Assembly: GCF_001514495.1 (NCBI RefSeq)
Contig: NZ_BCNM01000014.1
Coordinates: forward strand, 124,001-188,000
DNA: 64,000 nucleotides
Direction: 5' to 3'
DNA from: Paenibacillus pabuli NBRC 13638
GTDB lineage: Bacteria > Bacillota > Bacilli > Paenibacillales > Paenibacillaceae
Numbering within the stretch: position 1 is the first letter of the stretch; each line of letters opens with the position of its first letter. The notes under the pieces were generated by a model. That model saw nothing but the letters and a program-made list of their open reading frames with translations, was not told the origin of the DNA and made no database searches. The position numbers were made by a program, and so were the translations under genes. Below are positions 27,437 through 37,386 of this stretch, one piece after another.

Positions 27437-29788
27437 TTATACTTCTTGCCTTTCAGCAGATAGTTTACCGGTCGTCGCGTCCTGCAAAATAATACGTGCC
27501 TTTACTGTGCTTCCGTCTTTTCGTTTAAAAGACAGGACCTGCGTACTCCCCTTTTCAATCAACGCTTTCAACATCGTACTGGTAATTTTCTTGCCGACGT
27601 ATTCTTTCCAAATGACAAAGCTGCAGCCTTCTTTAAATCGTGTACAGCCATAGCCTTTTTTGCCTTCAATAATCTGCCCCGTACACCCTGGAGCTGGACA
27701 AGAAGCCAGCGATTCACGGACACCCGGTTGATTTGTACTGGAAGCTTGCGTTTTGGCAGCTGCAGTCTTGATACTGCCCGTTCTCCCTGTAGTCCCTGAA
27801 CCTGAAGCTTGACGTGACGCTTTCACTCCCCCGCCTGCACTCGTGCCGGGCGTCTTGGTAGACGTTGTTCCGCCACTCCGCTGGGTTCTGCCTCCCTTGC
27901 CTTTCCCCCGTCCCGTCCGTGAATCTTCGCCAAAAGCATCCGCTGGCGCTGGGGCTTGCACTCGCACCTTATCAATGATGGACATGGTGAATTTCTTGAC
28001 GTTCTCCATAAACTTGTCCTGACCCGCTTCACCTTTGGAAATTTGGTATAATCTTCTTTCCCATTGGCCTGTCATCTCAGGGGAGGTTAATAAATCCACA
28101 CCTGCCCGGCGGATCAATTCGATGGCTGTTCGTCCCTTCAACGTGAGTTGCATCTTTTTACCCTGCATCGTAATGTAACCCACATTCTTGAGACGTTCAA
28201 TCGTTGCTGCACGAGTAGCTGGAGTACCCAGACCACTGTCTTTCATCGCATCACGCAGCTCTTCATTCTCAATCTGCTTCCCTGCGCTCTCCATCGCTTT
28301 CAGCAAGGTTCCCTCCGTATAACTCTTGGGAGGCTGTGTGGCCTTCTCTTTGAATTCACTTTTTGTACAGAGAACAGGCAACTCAGGCTGTACAGAAAAT
28401 GCCTTGTCCGTCCATTCCTCGGCTTCCTCTTCTTCATTACTGTTTTTCTTCGTCTTTTTCTTGCCAGAGCCACCCTGCTCCTGATCTCCGGAGCCCAGTA
28501 CCACCTTCCACCCCAGGGACAGCAGTTCTTTCACAGAAGTTTTGAACTGGTGCTTCTCAACGTCAGTGAGCACGGTATGCTGCTTATACTCGGCTGGCGG
28601 ATAGAAATGGGACAAGAAACGTCTGACAATCAAATCATAGATGTTCTGCTCATCCTTGGATAACGTACCCGGCCGTTTTAACGTAGGCAAAATAGCATGG
28701 TGATCTTCCACCTTGGATGGATTACATACGCCTTTATTATTCTTGTGAACGAGTTCAGGCTTCGCTCCTTGCGCCAGTTCACTATAGGTTCCATTTTTGA
28801 GCAGATGGAGTGTTTTGTGCATTCCTTCGATGTTTTGTTCTGTAACATAGTTGGAATTGGTCCGCGGATAGGAAATGACCTTATGTTTCTCATAAAGCGC
28901 CTGCGCAATATCCAGCGTTTTCTTCGCTCCATAACCATACTTGGCATTCGCTTCTCGCTGCAAAAGGGTGAGATCATACAGCCGGTACGGATACTCCTTG
29001 GTCTGTTTTGCTTCATACTTGGTAATCCGTCCTGGCTTGCCCTTCACACTCGCAGCAATGGATTCCGCAACCGCCGGATCGGTCAACTTGTCCCCTTGAC
29101 GCAGCCCTCTATACTCGACTCCCTCCTGGCGAAACCATGCGGCCACTTCATAAAAGGTCTGGGACTGGAACGCTTCAATTTCGATTTCACGATCATATAT
29201 CAAGGCCAGTACGGGAGTCTGAACTCGTCCTACAGACAGCAATGCATTATGACGCGTGGTAAACGCCCGTGACGCATTCATGCCGATCAGCCAATCCGCT
29301 TCACTGCGGGCCCTGGCAGCTTGAGTTAAATTTTCAAATTCCGAGGCATCCTTCAATCCTTCGAAACCACGCTTAATACTTTCAGCCGTAAGATCTGATA
29401 TCCACAAACGTTTGACGGGCTGACGCAGCTTTAGCTGCTGTTGAATCAAGGCAAAGATATACTGCCCCTCTCGCCCCGCATCACAAGCATTAACGATGGC
29501 TGACGCCCTCTTTGCCAGTTCTCCGATAATCTTCAGCTGATCTTTGGTTCTGGGATTGGGCACGATCTTGAACTGATCTGGAATGATTGGCAGATCCCCG
29601 ATATTCCACCGCTTATACTTCGTATCATAGGCATCCGGTTCAGCAAGTCCCAATAGATGACCAATCGCCCAAGTGATGATATAATGCTCACCCTCCAAAT
29701 AATTGCGATTGTTCTTGGCCCTTGGCTCTATGACGGCGGCAATGGTTCGGCCCATATCGGGCTTTTCCGCTATAACCAGTGTCTTCAT
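27437..29788 (-). CDS. topB: DNA topoisomerase III
   Basis: A 783-residue type IA topoisomerase that relaxes or decatenates DNA through a transient 5'-phosphotyrosine. It has the Toprim start TLVIAEKPDMGR, NACDAGREGQYIF for the metal-binding acids, ALLSVGRVQTP and catalytic Tyr in VISYPRTNS (about 310). An acidic-basic insert (GSGKKKTKKNSNEEEEAEEW) lies near 460. After about 640 a Gly/Ser/Thr/Lys low-complexity linker of some 70 residues leads to a zinc-ribbon-like C terminus (CPAPGCTGQII ... CTRFKEGCSF). The ATG follows GGAGGAGAG. It is transcribed alone. Confidence 0.95.
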   Translation of the reverse strand: MKTLVIAEKPDMGRTIAAVIEPRAKNNRNYLEGEHYIITWAIGHLLGLAEPDAYDTKYKRWNIGDLPIIPDQFKIVPNPRTKDQLKIIGELAKRASAIVNACDAGREGQYIFALIQQQLKLRQPVKRLWISDLTAESIKRGFEGLKDASEFENLTQAARARSEADWLIGMNASRAFTTRHNALLSVGRVQTPVLALIYDREIEIEAFQSQTFYEVAAWFRQEGVEYRGLRQGDKLTDPAVAESIAASVKGKPGRITKYEAKQTKEYPYRLYDLTLLQREANAKYGYGAKKTLDIAQALYEKHKVISYPRTNSNYVTEQNIEGMHKTLHLLKNGTYSELAQGAKPELVHKNNKGVCNPSKVEDHHAILPTLKRPGTLSKDEQNIYDLIVRRFLSHFYPPAEYKQHTVLTDVEKHQFKTSVKELLSLGWKVVLGSGDQEQGGSGKKKTKKNSNEEEEAEEWTDKAFSVQPELPVLCTKSEFKEKATQPPKSYTEGTLLKAMESAGKQIENEELRDAMKDSGLGTPATRAATIERLKNVGYITMQGKKMQLTLKGRTAIELIRRAGVDLLTSPEMTGQWERRLYQISKGEAGQDKFMENVKKFTMSIIDKVRVQAPAPADAFGEDSRTGRGKGKGGRTQRSGGTTSTKTPGTSAGGGVKASRQASGSGTTGRTGSIKTAAAKTQASSTNQPGVRESLASCPAPGCTGQIIEGKKGYGCTRFKEGCSFVIWKEYVGKKITSTMLKALIEKGSTQVLSFKRKDGSTVKARIILQDATTGKLSAERQEV

Positions 29789-29825
29789 CCGTCCATCTCT
29801 CCTCCTTCACCGCCCGAATGACGGC

Positions 29826-29857
29826 AAAAAGGGGCCTTCCGCCTACGGAAGCCCCTT
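29826..29857 (-). terminator. Terminator of fur
   Basis: Minus-strand AAGGGGCTTCCG / CGGAAGGCCCCTT stem followed by TTTTT, between the fur stop and topB. Confidence 0.88.
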
Positions 29858-29913
29858 GCTTCTGAACCTTATTATATCAGATTTTGATTGCGGGAGCATC
29901 CTCCCCAGCAGAA

Positions 29914-30405
29914 TTAGCCCGCTTCCTGTTCATTCACAGCCCGCTTTGCCCTGCACTCTTTGCATACACCCTGAAAATCAAGCCGATGATCTGTTACAGC
30001 AAAGCCATACTGTCGCTCAATTTGTTGTTCCAGACGAAGCAAGCCGTCTTCCATAATCTCTTCTACACTACCACAATCGGTACAGATCAGATGGTGATGG
30101 TGATGTGAACCATCCGTACTTCTCAGATCGAAGCGTGCAGCACCATCTCCAAAGTTAATCTTTTCGACCACGTGAAGATCACTTAGCAGCTCAAGTGTAC
30201 GATACACCGTAGCCAAGCCAATCTCCGGAAATTGTTCTTTTACCAGCAAAAATACTTCCTCTGCACTGAAATGATCCTTCTCATGCTCAAGCAATACACG
30301 TACGGTAACTTCCCGTTGCTGTGTCAATTTATATCCTTTTTCAACCAGTTGATTTTTAATGTTATAGATCTGCTCTGAAATGGATTTGCCCCGATTACTT
30401 GCCAT
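29914..30405 (-). CDS. fur: Ferric uptake regulator Fur
   Basis: A 163-residue Fur-family repressor of iron uptake genes. The N-terminal winged helix has YKLTQQREVTVRVLLEHE and GLATVYRTLELLSDL. The metal sites are visible: HHHHHLICTDCGSV (His-rich site and CxxC) and CKECRAK (second CxxC, structural zinc). The sequence GLATVYRTLELL plus KINFGDGAARFDLR is closer to Bacillus Fur than to PerR or Zur. The N terminus is about 10 residues longer than B. subtilis Fur. A perfect PerR box lies about 100 bases upstream, which agrees with PerR control of fur in B. subtilis. Confidence 0.92.
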   Translation of the reverse strand: MASNRGKSISEQIYNIKNQLVEKGYKLTQQREVTVRVLLEHEKDHFSAEEVFLLVKEQFPEIGLATVYRTLELLSDLHVVEKINFGDGAARFDLRSTDGSHHHHHLICTDCGSVEEIMEDGLLRLEQQIERQYGFAVTDHRLDFQGVCKECRAKRAVNEQEAG

Positions 30406-30506
30406 AAGGTTGCACCTCCGAATTTAATGAATTCACGCTTCAACATGTTCAAGTCATTTTCAAGATATACTATTCGCTCGTAATTTAATCATGATTACAC
30501 TCTTAT

Positions 30507-30521
30507 TTATAATAATTATAA
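30507..30521. promoter_or_regulatory. PerR box upstream of fur
   Basis: TTATAATAATTATAA (plus strand; TTATAATTATTATAA on minus) matches the 15-base PerR/Fur-family 7-1-7 consensus TTATAATNATTATAA exactly. It lies in the 320-base gap between fur and gltD, which otherwise holds AT-rich sequence and the gltD terminator. A-T richness raises chance matches somewhat. Confidence 0.72.
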
Positions 30522-30615
30522 TATAATAATAAGTCTTTATGGATTAAAAAGCAATGCTATAACGCACACTTGCAAAAGATAAATGAGAGCATTTCTCGAT
30601 TTCTTATAAACAAAA

Positions 30616-30643
30616 ACAACCCCCGCATAAACGCGAGGGTTGT
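30616..30643 (-). terminator. Terminator of gltD
   Basis: Minus-strand ACAACCCTCGC / GCGGGGGTTGT, ten of eleven pairs, followed by TTTTTG. Confidence 0.85.
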
Positions 30644-30725
30644 CATATTACCATTTTATGAAATCCATCTTTTACATAATATGAGTGCAATACGATTATA
30701 CATCGCTGAAGACTTCATTCGCTCT

Positions 30726-32213
30726 TTACACCAGAACTGTAGCACCCATCAAGTATTTGTCCACTTCACGGGCAGCTTCACGGCCTTCATTGATAGCCCA
30801 TACAACCAGACTTTGACCACGACGCATGTCGCCTGCTGCAAATACTTTATCCACATTGGTATTATATTTGCCGTAACGGGCTTTGACGTTAGTACGACGG
30901 TCTGTTGCAAGTCCAAGCTGCTCCACCAAAGTCTGTTCTGGTCCATCAAAACCAATAGCAATCATTGCCATTTGAGCCGGGAAGACGCGCTCGGTACCCG
31001 GAATCGGCTGATAGATTTTACGTCCGGTTTCATCTACAATACGTTCAATTTGAACAGTGTGGAGTTCTTTGAGATTACCCTCGTCATCACCCACAAATTT
31101 GGTCGTCATGATGGAGAACTCACGCGGATCGTCACCGAACAATGCTTTCGCTTCTTCCTGTGCATAATCAAGAGTGTATACATTCGGGAATTGCGGCCAA
31201 GGGTTGTTAATGCGATCACGTTCCATAGGAGCCTGAGTATGTGTACCAAATTGTGTAATGCTCCGACAACCGTGGCGGAGCGATGTAGCGACACAGTCGG
31301 AACCTGTATCCCCGCCACCAATAACGATGACATCCTTGTCCTGTGCAGACAGGTAGTTTCCATCCTCCAGGTTGGAGTCCAGGTAACTTTTGATGCTGCC
31401 ATTCAGGAAGTCCATAGCGTAATGCACGCCTTTCAGGTCACTGCCTTCAATGTTAAACTCACGCGGTTTAGTTGCACCACCGCACAACACAACGGCGTCA
31501 TAATCGTCCACCAGCTGCTGTGCAGCAATGTCCTTCCCGATCTCCGTGTTTGTTACAAATTGAATGCCTTCTGCTTCAAGCAAATCAACACGACGCTGAA
31601 CTACGTTTTTGTCCAGTTTCATGGTTGGAATGCCGTACATCAGCAAACCGCCGACACGGTCAGATCGCTCGTACACCGTTACCGTATGGCCCGCTTTGTT
31701 CAACTGAGCCGCTGTAGCCAGTCCCGCAGGGCCTGAACCAACGACTGCTACACGTTTACCCGTACGTTTCTCCGGAGGTTGAGGAACAACCCACCCTTCT
31801 TCAAAACCCTTTTCTATTATCGCTTCCTCAATGGTTTTAATCGTTACCGGCTCACCAATCAGCCCTACTGTACATGATCCTTCACAAGGAGCAGGACAGA
31901 CACGACCTGTAAACTCAGGGAAATTGTTCGTTTTGTGCAGGCGATCAAGCGCCTCTCTCCATAATCCACGATACACCAGATTATTCCATTCCGGAATCAG
32001 GTTATGCACCGGGCAGCCCGACGTTCCGCCAATCATATCTATACCTGTATGGCAATACGGGGTACCACAATCCATGCATCGTGCACCTTGTGTTCTGAGC
32101 TCTTCTTCAGCCATATGTTTATGAAACTCTTCCCAATCCTTAACCCGCTCTGACGGCTCACGGTCCGCAGGCAGCTGCCGTTTGTATTCCATAAATCCAG
32201 TAGGTGTAGACAT
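30726..32213 (-). CDS. gltD: Glutamate synthase (NADPH) small subunit
   Basis: The 495-residue small subunit passes electrons from NADPH through FAD and Fe-S centres to the large subunit, which converts glutamine and 2-oxoglutarate to glutamate. The N terminus has the cysteine sets RCMDCGTPYCH, GCPVHNLIP and CPAPCEGSC. Then VAVVGSGPAGLATA (FAD-binding, about 150) and VIVIGGGDTGSDCVA (NADPH-binding, about 290), ending with FAAGDMRRGQSLVVWAI. The large-subunit gene is not adjacent: upstream is a 600-base gap and then dfrA. Length is normal. A terminator follows. Confidence 0.95.
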   Translation of the reverse strand: MSTPTGFMEYKRQLPADREPSERVKDWEEFHKHMAEEELRTQGARCMDCGTPYCHTGIDMIGGTSGCPVHNLIPEWNNLVYRGLWREALDRLHKTNNFPEFTGRVCPAPCEGSCTVGLIGEPVTIKTIEEAIIEKGFEEGWVVPQPPEKRTGKRVAVVGSGPAGLATAAQLNKAGHTVTVYERSDRVGGLLMYGIPTMKLDKNVVQRRVDLLEAEGIQFVTNTEIGKDIAAQQLVDDYDAVVLCGGATKPREFNIEGSDLKGVHYAMDFLNGSIKSYLDSNLEDGNYLSAQDKDVIVIGGGDTGSDCVATSLRHGCRSITQFGTHTQAPMERDRINNPWPQFPNVYTLDYAQEEAKALFGDDPREFSIMTTKFVGDDEGNLKELHTVQIERIVDETGRKIYQPIPGTERVFPAQMAMIAIGFDGPEQTLVEQLGLATDRRTNVKARYGKYNTNVDKVFAAGDMRRGQSLVVWAINEGREAAREVDKYLMGATVLV

Positions 32214-32741
32214 CTTACGTTTCCCCCATCCGTTCTTGTCTTAATCCCTTCATCTGCATGGTTCTATATGAAATGGATTACTCATTACTTGAGTTTTTGT
32301 ATATTGTATCACAAAATCTTCTCAAAGATATTTCAATTATAGTAGCACTTTGCTTGTTGAATATTAAATGGATTATCCGCATAATTATTTGTATTTTATA
32401 CATCATATCGTTCTAGTCCACCAAGGGTCAATACCCTTAATTTGGTCTTCAACCGGGTTTCGTTCGAGTAAAATAAGCGTTTGATTCCTAAACTATAAGT
32501 CAGAACGTCAATTAAATGTAAGCTAATTTATCATATAAAACCACAAACCTCCTTGTTACGCATTGCCAATTCCGAATATTCACCAAATTTTAGGGCTTTA
32601 CAACGGTAAAACTTTACATTATTTATACTTTTTTACTAAAAAGCTAGTTGAGCTATGTATTATATTCGTTCGTATCGTTAATTTAACGTAAAGGTAATGT
32701 TATTTTTATGTCACCTCCATTAGAAGCTTTTTCTTTTTATA
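32214..32741. other. Non-coding gap upstream of gltD
   Basis: About 530 bases of AT-rich sequence with no credible gene. It should hold the gltD promoter. The only structure I can point to is a short hairpin at about 32423-32439 (AAGGGT-CAAT-ACCCTT). A TGT-N10-ACA at 32298-32313 is not a proper TnrA site. Confidence 0.5.
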
Positions 32742-32785
32742 AGAAAAGACGCCGTTCACGAATAGTTCGTAAATCAGCGTCCCAC
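32742..32785 (-). terminator. Terminator of thyA-dfrA
   Basis: Minus-strand GACGC...ACGAA-CTA-TTCGT...GCGTC two-part stem followed by TTTTCTT, about 55 bases after dfrA. Confidence 0.75.
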
Positions 32786-32838
32786 ATCATTCGTTCACAG
32801 CAAAATGTTCGGGTTCTGCCAGCCTATCTGTGGATCCT

Positions 32839-33327
32839 TTAGCGTTTTCGTTCATAGAATTCAAACGTATATGCATAAACATTTTTCTCATCTTGCTCGC
32901 CTTCAATCTGCTCCTTCAATTCCCACACTGACCAGTCCACTTCCGGGAAAAAGGTATCCCCTTCAAAATTCTCGTGAATTTTGGTCACCACCAAGCGATC
33001 TGCAAGCGGCAAAAACTCACGATAGACCTGAGAACCCCCAATGACGCAAAGTTCTTCGCCTTTAGTAACTTCCAGACCCTCTTCAATCGTATGCACCACT
33101 TCAGCCTGATTCGCTTTGTAGTTCAGATCTCTGGTTACAACAATATTCCGACGTTGTGGAAGCGGCTTGCCTCCAAAGGACTCCCATGTATTGCGTCCCA
33201 TAATAATCGTTTTGTTTAACGTACGCTGCTTGAAAAAGGCCATATCTTTTGGCAAACGCCACGGAATGGAATTATTCAATCCAATGACACCATTCTCGCC
33301 CATCGCCCATACAAGTTCAATGCTCAA
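32839..33327 (-). CDS. dfrA: Dihydrofolate reductase
   Basis: The 162-residue enzyme reduces dihydrofolate with NADPH, regenerating tetrahydrofolate after thymidylate synthesis. Typical motifs are VWAMGENGVIGLNNSIPWRLPKDMAFFK (with the substrate-binding acid region), TIIMGRNTWESFG, and LCVIGGSQVYREFLP. The C terminus has WSVWELKE and the YTFEFYER strand. It lies 25 bases downstream of thyA on the same strand, the usual pairing because thyA produces its substrate. Confidence 0.96.
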   Translation of the reverse strand: MSIELVWAMGENGVIGLNNSIPWRLPKDMAFFKQRTLNKTIIMGRNTWESFGGKPLPQRRNIVVTRDLNYKANQAEVVHTIEEGLEVTKGEELCVIGGSQVYREFLPLADRLVVTKIHENFEGDTFFPEVDWSVWELKEQIEGEQDEKNVYAYTFEFYERKR

Positions 33328-33352
33328 AGATTACACACTCCTTCAATCCGTG

Positions 33353-34147
33353 TTATACCGCAATCGGGGCTTTAATACCCGGATGATGCTGATAGTTCTC
33401 AAACTCAAAATCTTCAAACGTATAATCGAAAATGGAATCAGGCTTGCGTTTGATCACCAGTTTTGGCAACGCATATGGCTCACGCTCCAACTGGGTTTTC
33501 ACTTGTTCCACATGGTTTGAGTAGATGTGTACATCCCCACCGGACCAGATGAACTCTCCAACTTCAAGATCGCACTGCTGGGCAATCATATGTGTGAGCA
33601 ACGCATAGCTGGCAATGTTAAATGGCAGCCCGAGGAACGTATCTACAGAACGCATGGTAAGCATACACGATAGTTTACCCTCAGCCACATAAAACTGAAA
33701 CGCAAAATGACATGGTGGCAGCTTCATATTGTTAATCTCCGCCACATTCCAGGCACTGACAAGGTGACGTCGTGAATCCGGGTTGTTTTTGATCGAATCA
33801 ATAACCGCCGCAATTTGATCAATTTTCTCTCCATTAGGTGCTTCCCATGTACGCCACTGCGAACCATACACGGGTCCCAGGTCGCCGTTCTCATCTGCCC
33901 AATCGTCCCAGATCTTCACGCCGTTTTCCTTCAGATAGGATATATTCGTATCCCCGCTCAAAAACCACAACAGCTCATGAATAACCGATTTCAAATGGAT
34001 TCGTTTGGTTGTAACAAGTGGAAAACCTTCGGAAAGATCATAGCGAAGCTGTCTACCGAATACAGACTGTGTTCCGGTTCCGGTGCGGTCTCCCTTATGA
34101 ACGCCTGTGTCCAGGATATCCTGTAATAAATCGAGATAGTTTTTCAA
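33353..34147 (-). CDS. thyA: Thymidylate synthase
   Basis: ThyA methylates dUMP to dTMP with methylene-tetrahydrofolate. Motifs are [34 protein letters not shown]-like [17 protein letters not shown], the catalytic Cys in [12 protein letters not shown], and [19 protein letters not shown]. The TTG at 34147 lies eight bases after AGGAG and gives exactly 264 residues, the standard ThyA length; the frame is open to 34165 but has no site there. It forms an operon with dfrA. Confidence 0.97.
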   Translation of the reverse strand: MKNYLDLLQDILDTGVHKGDRTGTGTQSVFGRQLRYDLSEGFPLVTTKRIHLKSVIHELLWFLSGDTNISYLKENGVKIWDDWADENGDLGPVYGSQWRTWEAPNGEKIDQIAAVIDSIKNNPDSRRHLVSAWNVAEINNMKLPPCHFAFQFYVAEGKLSCMLTMRSVDTFLGLPFNIASYALLTHMIAQQCDLEVGEFIWSGGDVHIYSNHVEQVKTQLEREPYALPKLVIKRKPDSIFDYTFEDFEFENYQHHPGIKAPIAV

Positions 34148-34384
34148 ATTATATTCTCCTCGCACTTCTTATTTCATAACAATAAAAACAAACAAGAACA
34201 TTCACACAGCTTGTGTTTGCTCCAATTTGCCTTATTTGAAAGCAGCATCGACCTATGGGCCTCTATGCTGTCATATTGGTTGTTACAGTGTACCACATCG
34301 AGCCTCAGTTTGCATGATTCTTGTGCTGTAGTAGCTTCATTATTCAAGTCTTAAATACCTTCTCTCTTTAGGTGTTTCACATAA

Positions 34385-34427
34385 AAAAAGGACGGACAAC
34401 GTTGAATCACGTTATCCATCCCTTTTT
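34385..34427 (-). terminator. Terminator of the pdh operon
   Basis: Minus-strand GGATGGATAACGT / ACGTTGTCCGTCC stem (11 of 13 pairs) followed by a T run; A run on the other side allows bidirectional use. It lies in the 320-base gap between pdhD and thyA. Confidence 0.85.
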
Positions 34428-34469
34428 AATTTACGAATAATGCCGGACGAATCCGAAGCTTAGACGATC

Positions 34470-35885
34470 TTAGCGGGAAATGATGTGGATCGGGTGACCC
34501 ATAACCAATTCCGCAGCTTCCATCACGATCTCGCCCAAAGTTGGGTGAGCGTGAATAGTCAGAGCCAAATCTTCCAGAGTAGCGCCCATCTCGATTGCAA
34601 GACCAAGCTCAGCAATCAGATTGGAAGCTTCCAGACCTACGATTTGGCAACCCAATACGAGGCCGCTTTCTTCGTCAGCTACGATTTTCACGAAGCCTTC
34701 AGCATGGTTCAAAGATACTGCACGGCCATTACCCGCATAAGGGAATTTGCCAGCTTTTACTTTGTAGCCTTTTTCTTTCGCTTCTTTCTCAGTGTAACCT
34801 ACGCTGGAGCACTCAGGATCTGTGAACACAACTGCAGGCATACATTTGTAGTCAACTACAGATGGTTGTCCTGCGATTGCTTCAGCAGCCACTTTACCTT
34901 CATAAGAAGCTTTGTGGGCAAGTGCCAGACCAGATACGATATCACCGATTGCGAAGATGTGAGGAATGCTAGTACGGCCTTGGTGATCAACTTTGACAAA
35001 TCCACGCTCGTCAACGTCTACGCCAATCAGGTCCAGACCAAGCTCTCCGTCTGTATTTGGACGACGTCCAACAGTAACGAGCAGATAATCTGCAGTTACT
35101 TCTTTGGACTCACCATTCACAGAATATTTAACAGTTACATCTTTATCCGTTTGCTCAGCACTTTCCGCTTTTGCACCCGTTACGATTTCGATGCCTGTTT
35201 TCTTCATGTTTTTAGCAACGAGGCTAGTCATGTCTTTATCGAAACCTGGCAGTACAGTATCCAAACCTTCGATGATCGTTACTTTCGCACCGAATTTGGA
35301 GTACATTTGACCAAGCTCGGCACCGATATATCCACCACCGATAACGATCATGCTTTTTGGAACTTCAGGCAAGTTCAGAGCTTCTGTCGAAGACAGAATG
35401 CGTCCGCCAAACGGGAAAGGTTTCAGCTCGATTGGACGGGAACCTGTTGCAATGATTGCATTTTTGAATTTGTAACGTGGAGACTCGTGATCATTGAATA
35501 CACGAGCTTCGTTTTCGTTGATGAACATGCACTCACCGTTGAAAACTTCAACTTTGTTGCCTTTGAGCAAACCAGCTACGCCGCCAGTCATTTTCTTAAC
35601 AACGCCGTTTTTGAATTCTTGAGTTTTGCTAAAGTCCACTTTTACGTTCTCAGCAGAGATACCAAAAGCTTCGCCGTGCAGTGCAGACTCATATTGGTGT
35701 GCAGCCGAGATCAGGGCTTTGGATGGAATACATCCGCGGTTCAAACAAACGCCACCCAGTTCGGATTTGTCTACGATCAATACGCTTTGGCCCAGTTGAG
35801 CAGCACGGATGGCAGCTACATAGCCACCAGGACCCGCACCAATTACTAATGTGTCGATATTGAGAGAAGCGTCGCCTACTACCAT
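34470..35885 (-). CDS. pdhD: Dihydrolipoyl dehydrogenase (E3)
   Basis: E3 reoxidises the dihydrolipoyl groups of the pyruvate dehydrogenase complex and passes electrons to NAD. The 471-residue flavoprotein has [17 protein letters not shown] (FAD), the redox disulfide in [15 protein letters not shown] (about 44-56), [15 protein letters not shown] (NAD), [17 protein letters not shown] and the C-terminal His-Glu pair in [17 protein letters not shown] precedes the ATG. It is the last gene of pdhABCD, four bases from pdhC. Confidence 0.97.
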   Translation of the reverse strand: MVVGDASLNIDTLVIGAGPGGYVAAIRAAQLGQSVLIVDKSELGGVCLNRGCIPSKALISAAHQYESALHGEAFGISAENVKVDFSKTQEFKNGVVKKMTGGVAGLLKGNKVEVFNGECMFINENEARVFNDHESPRYKFKNAIIATGSRPIELKPFPFGGRILSSTEALNLPEVPKSMIVIGGGYIGAELGQMYSKFGAKVTIIEGLDTVLPGFDKDMTSLVAKNMKKTGIEIVTGAKAESAEQTDKDVTVKYSVNGESKEVTADYLLVTVGRRPNTDGELGLDLIGVDVDERGFVKVDHQGRTSIPHIFAIGDIVSGLALAHKASYEGKVAAEAIAGQPSVVDYKCMPAVVFTDPECSSVGYTEKEAKEKGYKVKAGKFPYAGNGRAVSLNHAEGFVKIVADEESGLVLGCQIVGLEASNLIAELGLAIEMGATLEDLALTIHAHPTLGEIVMEAAELVMGHPIHIISR

Positions 35886-35888
35886 ATC

Positions 35889-37211
35889 TTACACCTCCAT
35901 AACAAGCAGCTCAGGGTTAGCGAGCAGCTGTTTAATGTAGTTCATAAAGTTTTGTGCTGTTGCGCCATCGATAATACGGTGGTCGAAGCTCAGGGAAAGA
36001 GCCATTACAGGTGCTGCAACAACTTCGCCATTTTTGATAACGGCTTTTTCGCTGATGCGTCCAGTTCCGAGAATTGCAACTTCAGGGAAGTTGATGATCG
36101 GAGTGAAGAACATACCGCCAGCAGAACCGATGTTACTGATGGAGATCGTGCTTCCTCTCATTTCATTGGCACTCAATTTGCCGTCGCGGCCGCGAGCTGC
36201 CAGATCACGAATGGAATCAGCAATCATCCAGATGGATTTACGATCAGCATCTTTGATAACAGGAACGATCAAGCCGTTGTCTGTATCTGTGGCGATACCG
36301 ATGTTGTAGTATTTTTTGTAAACAATTTCGTTAGCTTCTTCATCGATCATTGCGTTCAGAGCAGGGAATTGGCGGGAAGCCGCAACCAATGCTTTAACGA
36401 TGAATGGCAGGTAAGTAACTTTTGTTCCTTTTTTCTCAGCGATAGGTTTCATGCGAGTACGGAAAGCAACCAGTTCAGTTACGTCCACTTCGTCCATGAT
36501 GGTAACGTGAGGTGCTGTGTAAGCAGATTTAACCATTGCATTGGAGATTGCTTTACGGATACCTTTGAATGGTACGCGCTCTTCTTCAAGGCGTTGATCA
36601 GCTGCTACAGCTGCTGGTGCTGCGGATTTTTTCTCTTCTTGAGCCGGAGCTTCGGAAGATGCCGCTGCGGAAGAACCGCCACCATTTTTGAAAGATTCAA
36701 CATCTTCTTTGGTTACTTTACCGTTGTTGCCAGTACCATTAACCTGAGCGATGTCTACACCTTGTTCGCGAGCAAATTTACGCACGCTTGGCGTTGCCAG
36801 AACGTCTTTGGCAGGTACTGCCGGAACGCTGTTGTTACCGCCTTCTTTAGCTGCATCCGAGCTGGATGCTGCTGCGGAAGAACCGCTTGTGTCAGCTCCG
36901 CCTTGAGCTGCATCTTTTTCTTGCTCCCCTTGATCGCCAGCTGGAGCGTCGTCTTGCTCAGGAAGCTCACCTTCAGCATCGATAACAGCGACAACTTCGC
37001 CTACGTGGCAAACTTGACCGTCTTTAGCAAACACTTCTGTTACTGTTCCGTTAACCGGACAAGGTACTTCAACGACTGCTTTGTCGTTCTGTACTTCCAT
37101 GATGATATCGTCGTCAGTTACTTTGTCACCGACTTTGATGTGCATCTTGATGATTTCGCCTTCGTGAAGGCCTTCGCCCAGTTCAGGGAATTTGTATTCA
37201 AATTTAGCCAA
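35889..37211 (-). CDS. pdhC: Dihydrolipoyl acetyltransferase (E2) of pyruvate dehydrogenase
   Basis: The 440-residue E2 core. One lipoyl domain (1-80, lipoyl-Lys in [11 protein letters not shown]), a long acidic Ala/Ser/Gly linker (about 85-125), the E3/E1-binding domain ([12 protein letters not shown] ... [11 protein letters not shown]), a second Ala/Ser linker, and the catalytic acyltransferase domain ending with [10 protein letters not shown] (catalytic His and Asp). The start is TTG at 37211, eight bases after AAGGAGG. A 175-base gap separates it from pdhB, much larger than the other gaps, in which I see no gene. Confidence 0.96.
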   Translation of the reverse strand: MAKFEYKFPELGEGLHEGEIIKMHIKVGDKVTDDDIIMEVQNDKAVVEVPCPVNGTVTEVFAKDGQVCHVGEVVAVIDAEGELPEQDDAPAGDQGEQEKDAAQGGADTSGSSAAASSSDAAKEGGNNSVPAVPAKDVLATPSVRKFAREQGVDIAQVNGTGNNGKVTKEDVESFKNGGGSSAAASSEAPAQEEKKSAAPAAVAADQRLEEERVPFKGIRKAISNAMVKSAYTAPHVTIMDEVDVTELVAFRTRMKPIAEKKGTKVTYLPFIVKALVAASRQFPALNAMIDEEANEIVYKKYYNIGIATDTDNGLIVPVIKDADRKSIWMIADSIRDLAARGRDGKLSANEMRGSTISISNIGSAGGMFFTPIINFPEVAILGTGRISEKAVIKNGEVVAAPVMALSLSFDHRIIDGATAQNFMNYIKQLLANPELLVMEV

Positions 37212-37386
37212 CTGAAAAACCTCCTTGATTATGTCTCAATCCTGAAAACAACCCTTAACTCCAAGAAACAACCGTTACTGCTAGTGCAATAAACTGTTAC
37301 TCAAGGGGCTAATGGCTGTTTACAGTGCAGCTTGCGCTGCGGTGTGGATCACCATACTGCGCCTTGCGGCATGTCAGATGATTAAA

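Noticed and set aside
30570-31736. 388-codon plus-strand frame opposite gltD
   Set aside because: Same mirrored-codon effect; it begins in the gltD terminator and lacks a ribosome site.
32298-32313. TnrA-like site upstream of gltD (TGT-N10-ACA)
   Set aside because: The spacing is one base short of the TnrA consensus and the AT core is broken.
34485-37292. Two long plus-strand frames (about 450 codons each) opposite pdhD and pdhC
   Set aside because: They are antisense to clear enzyme genes, rich in Cys/Phe/His as expected from mirrored codon bias, and match no known family.
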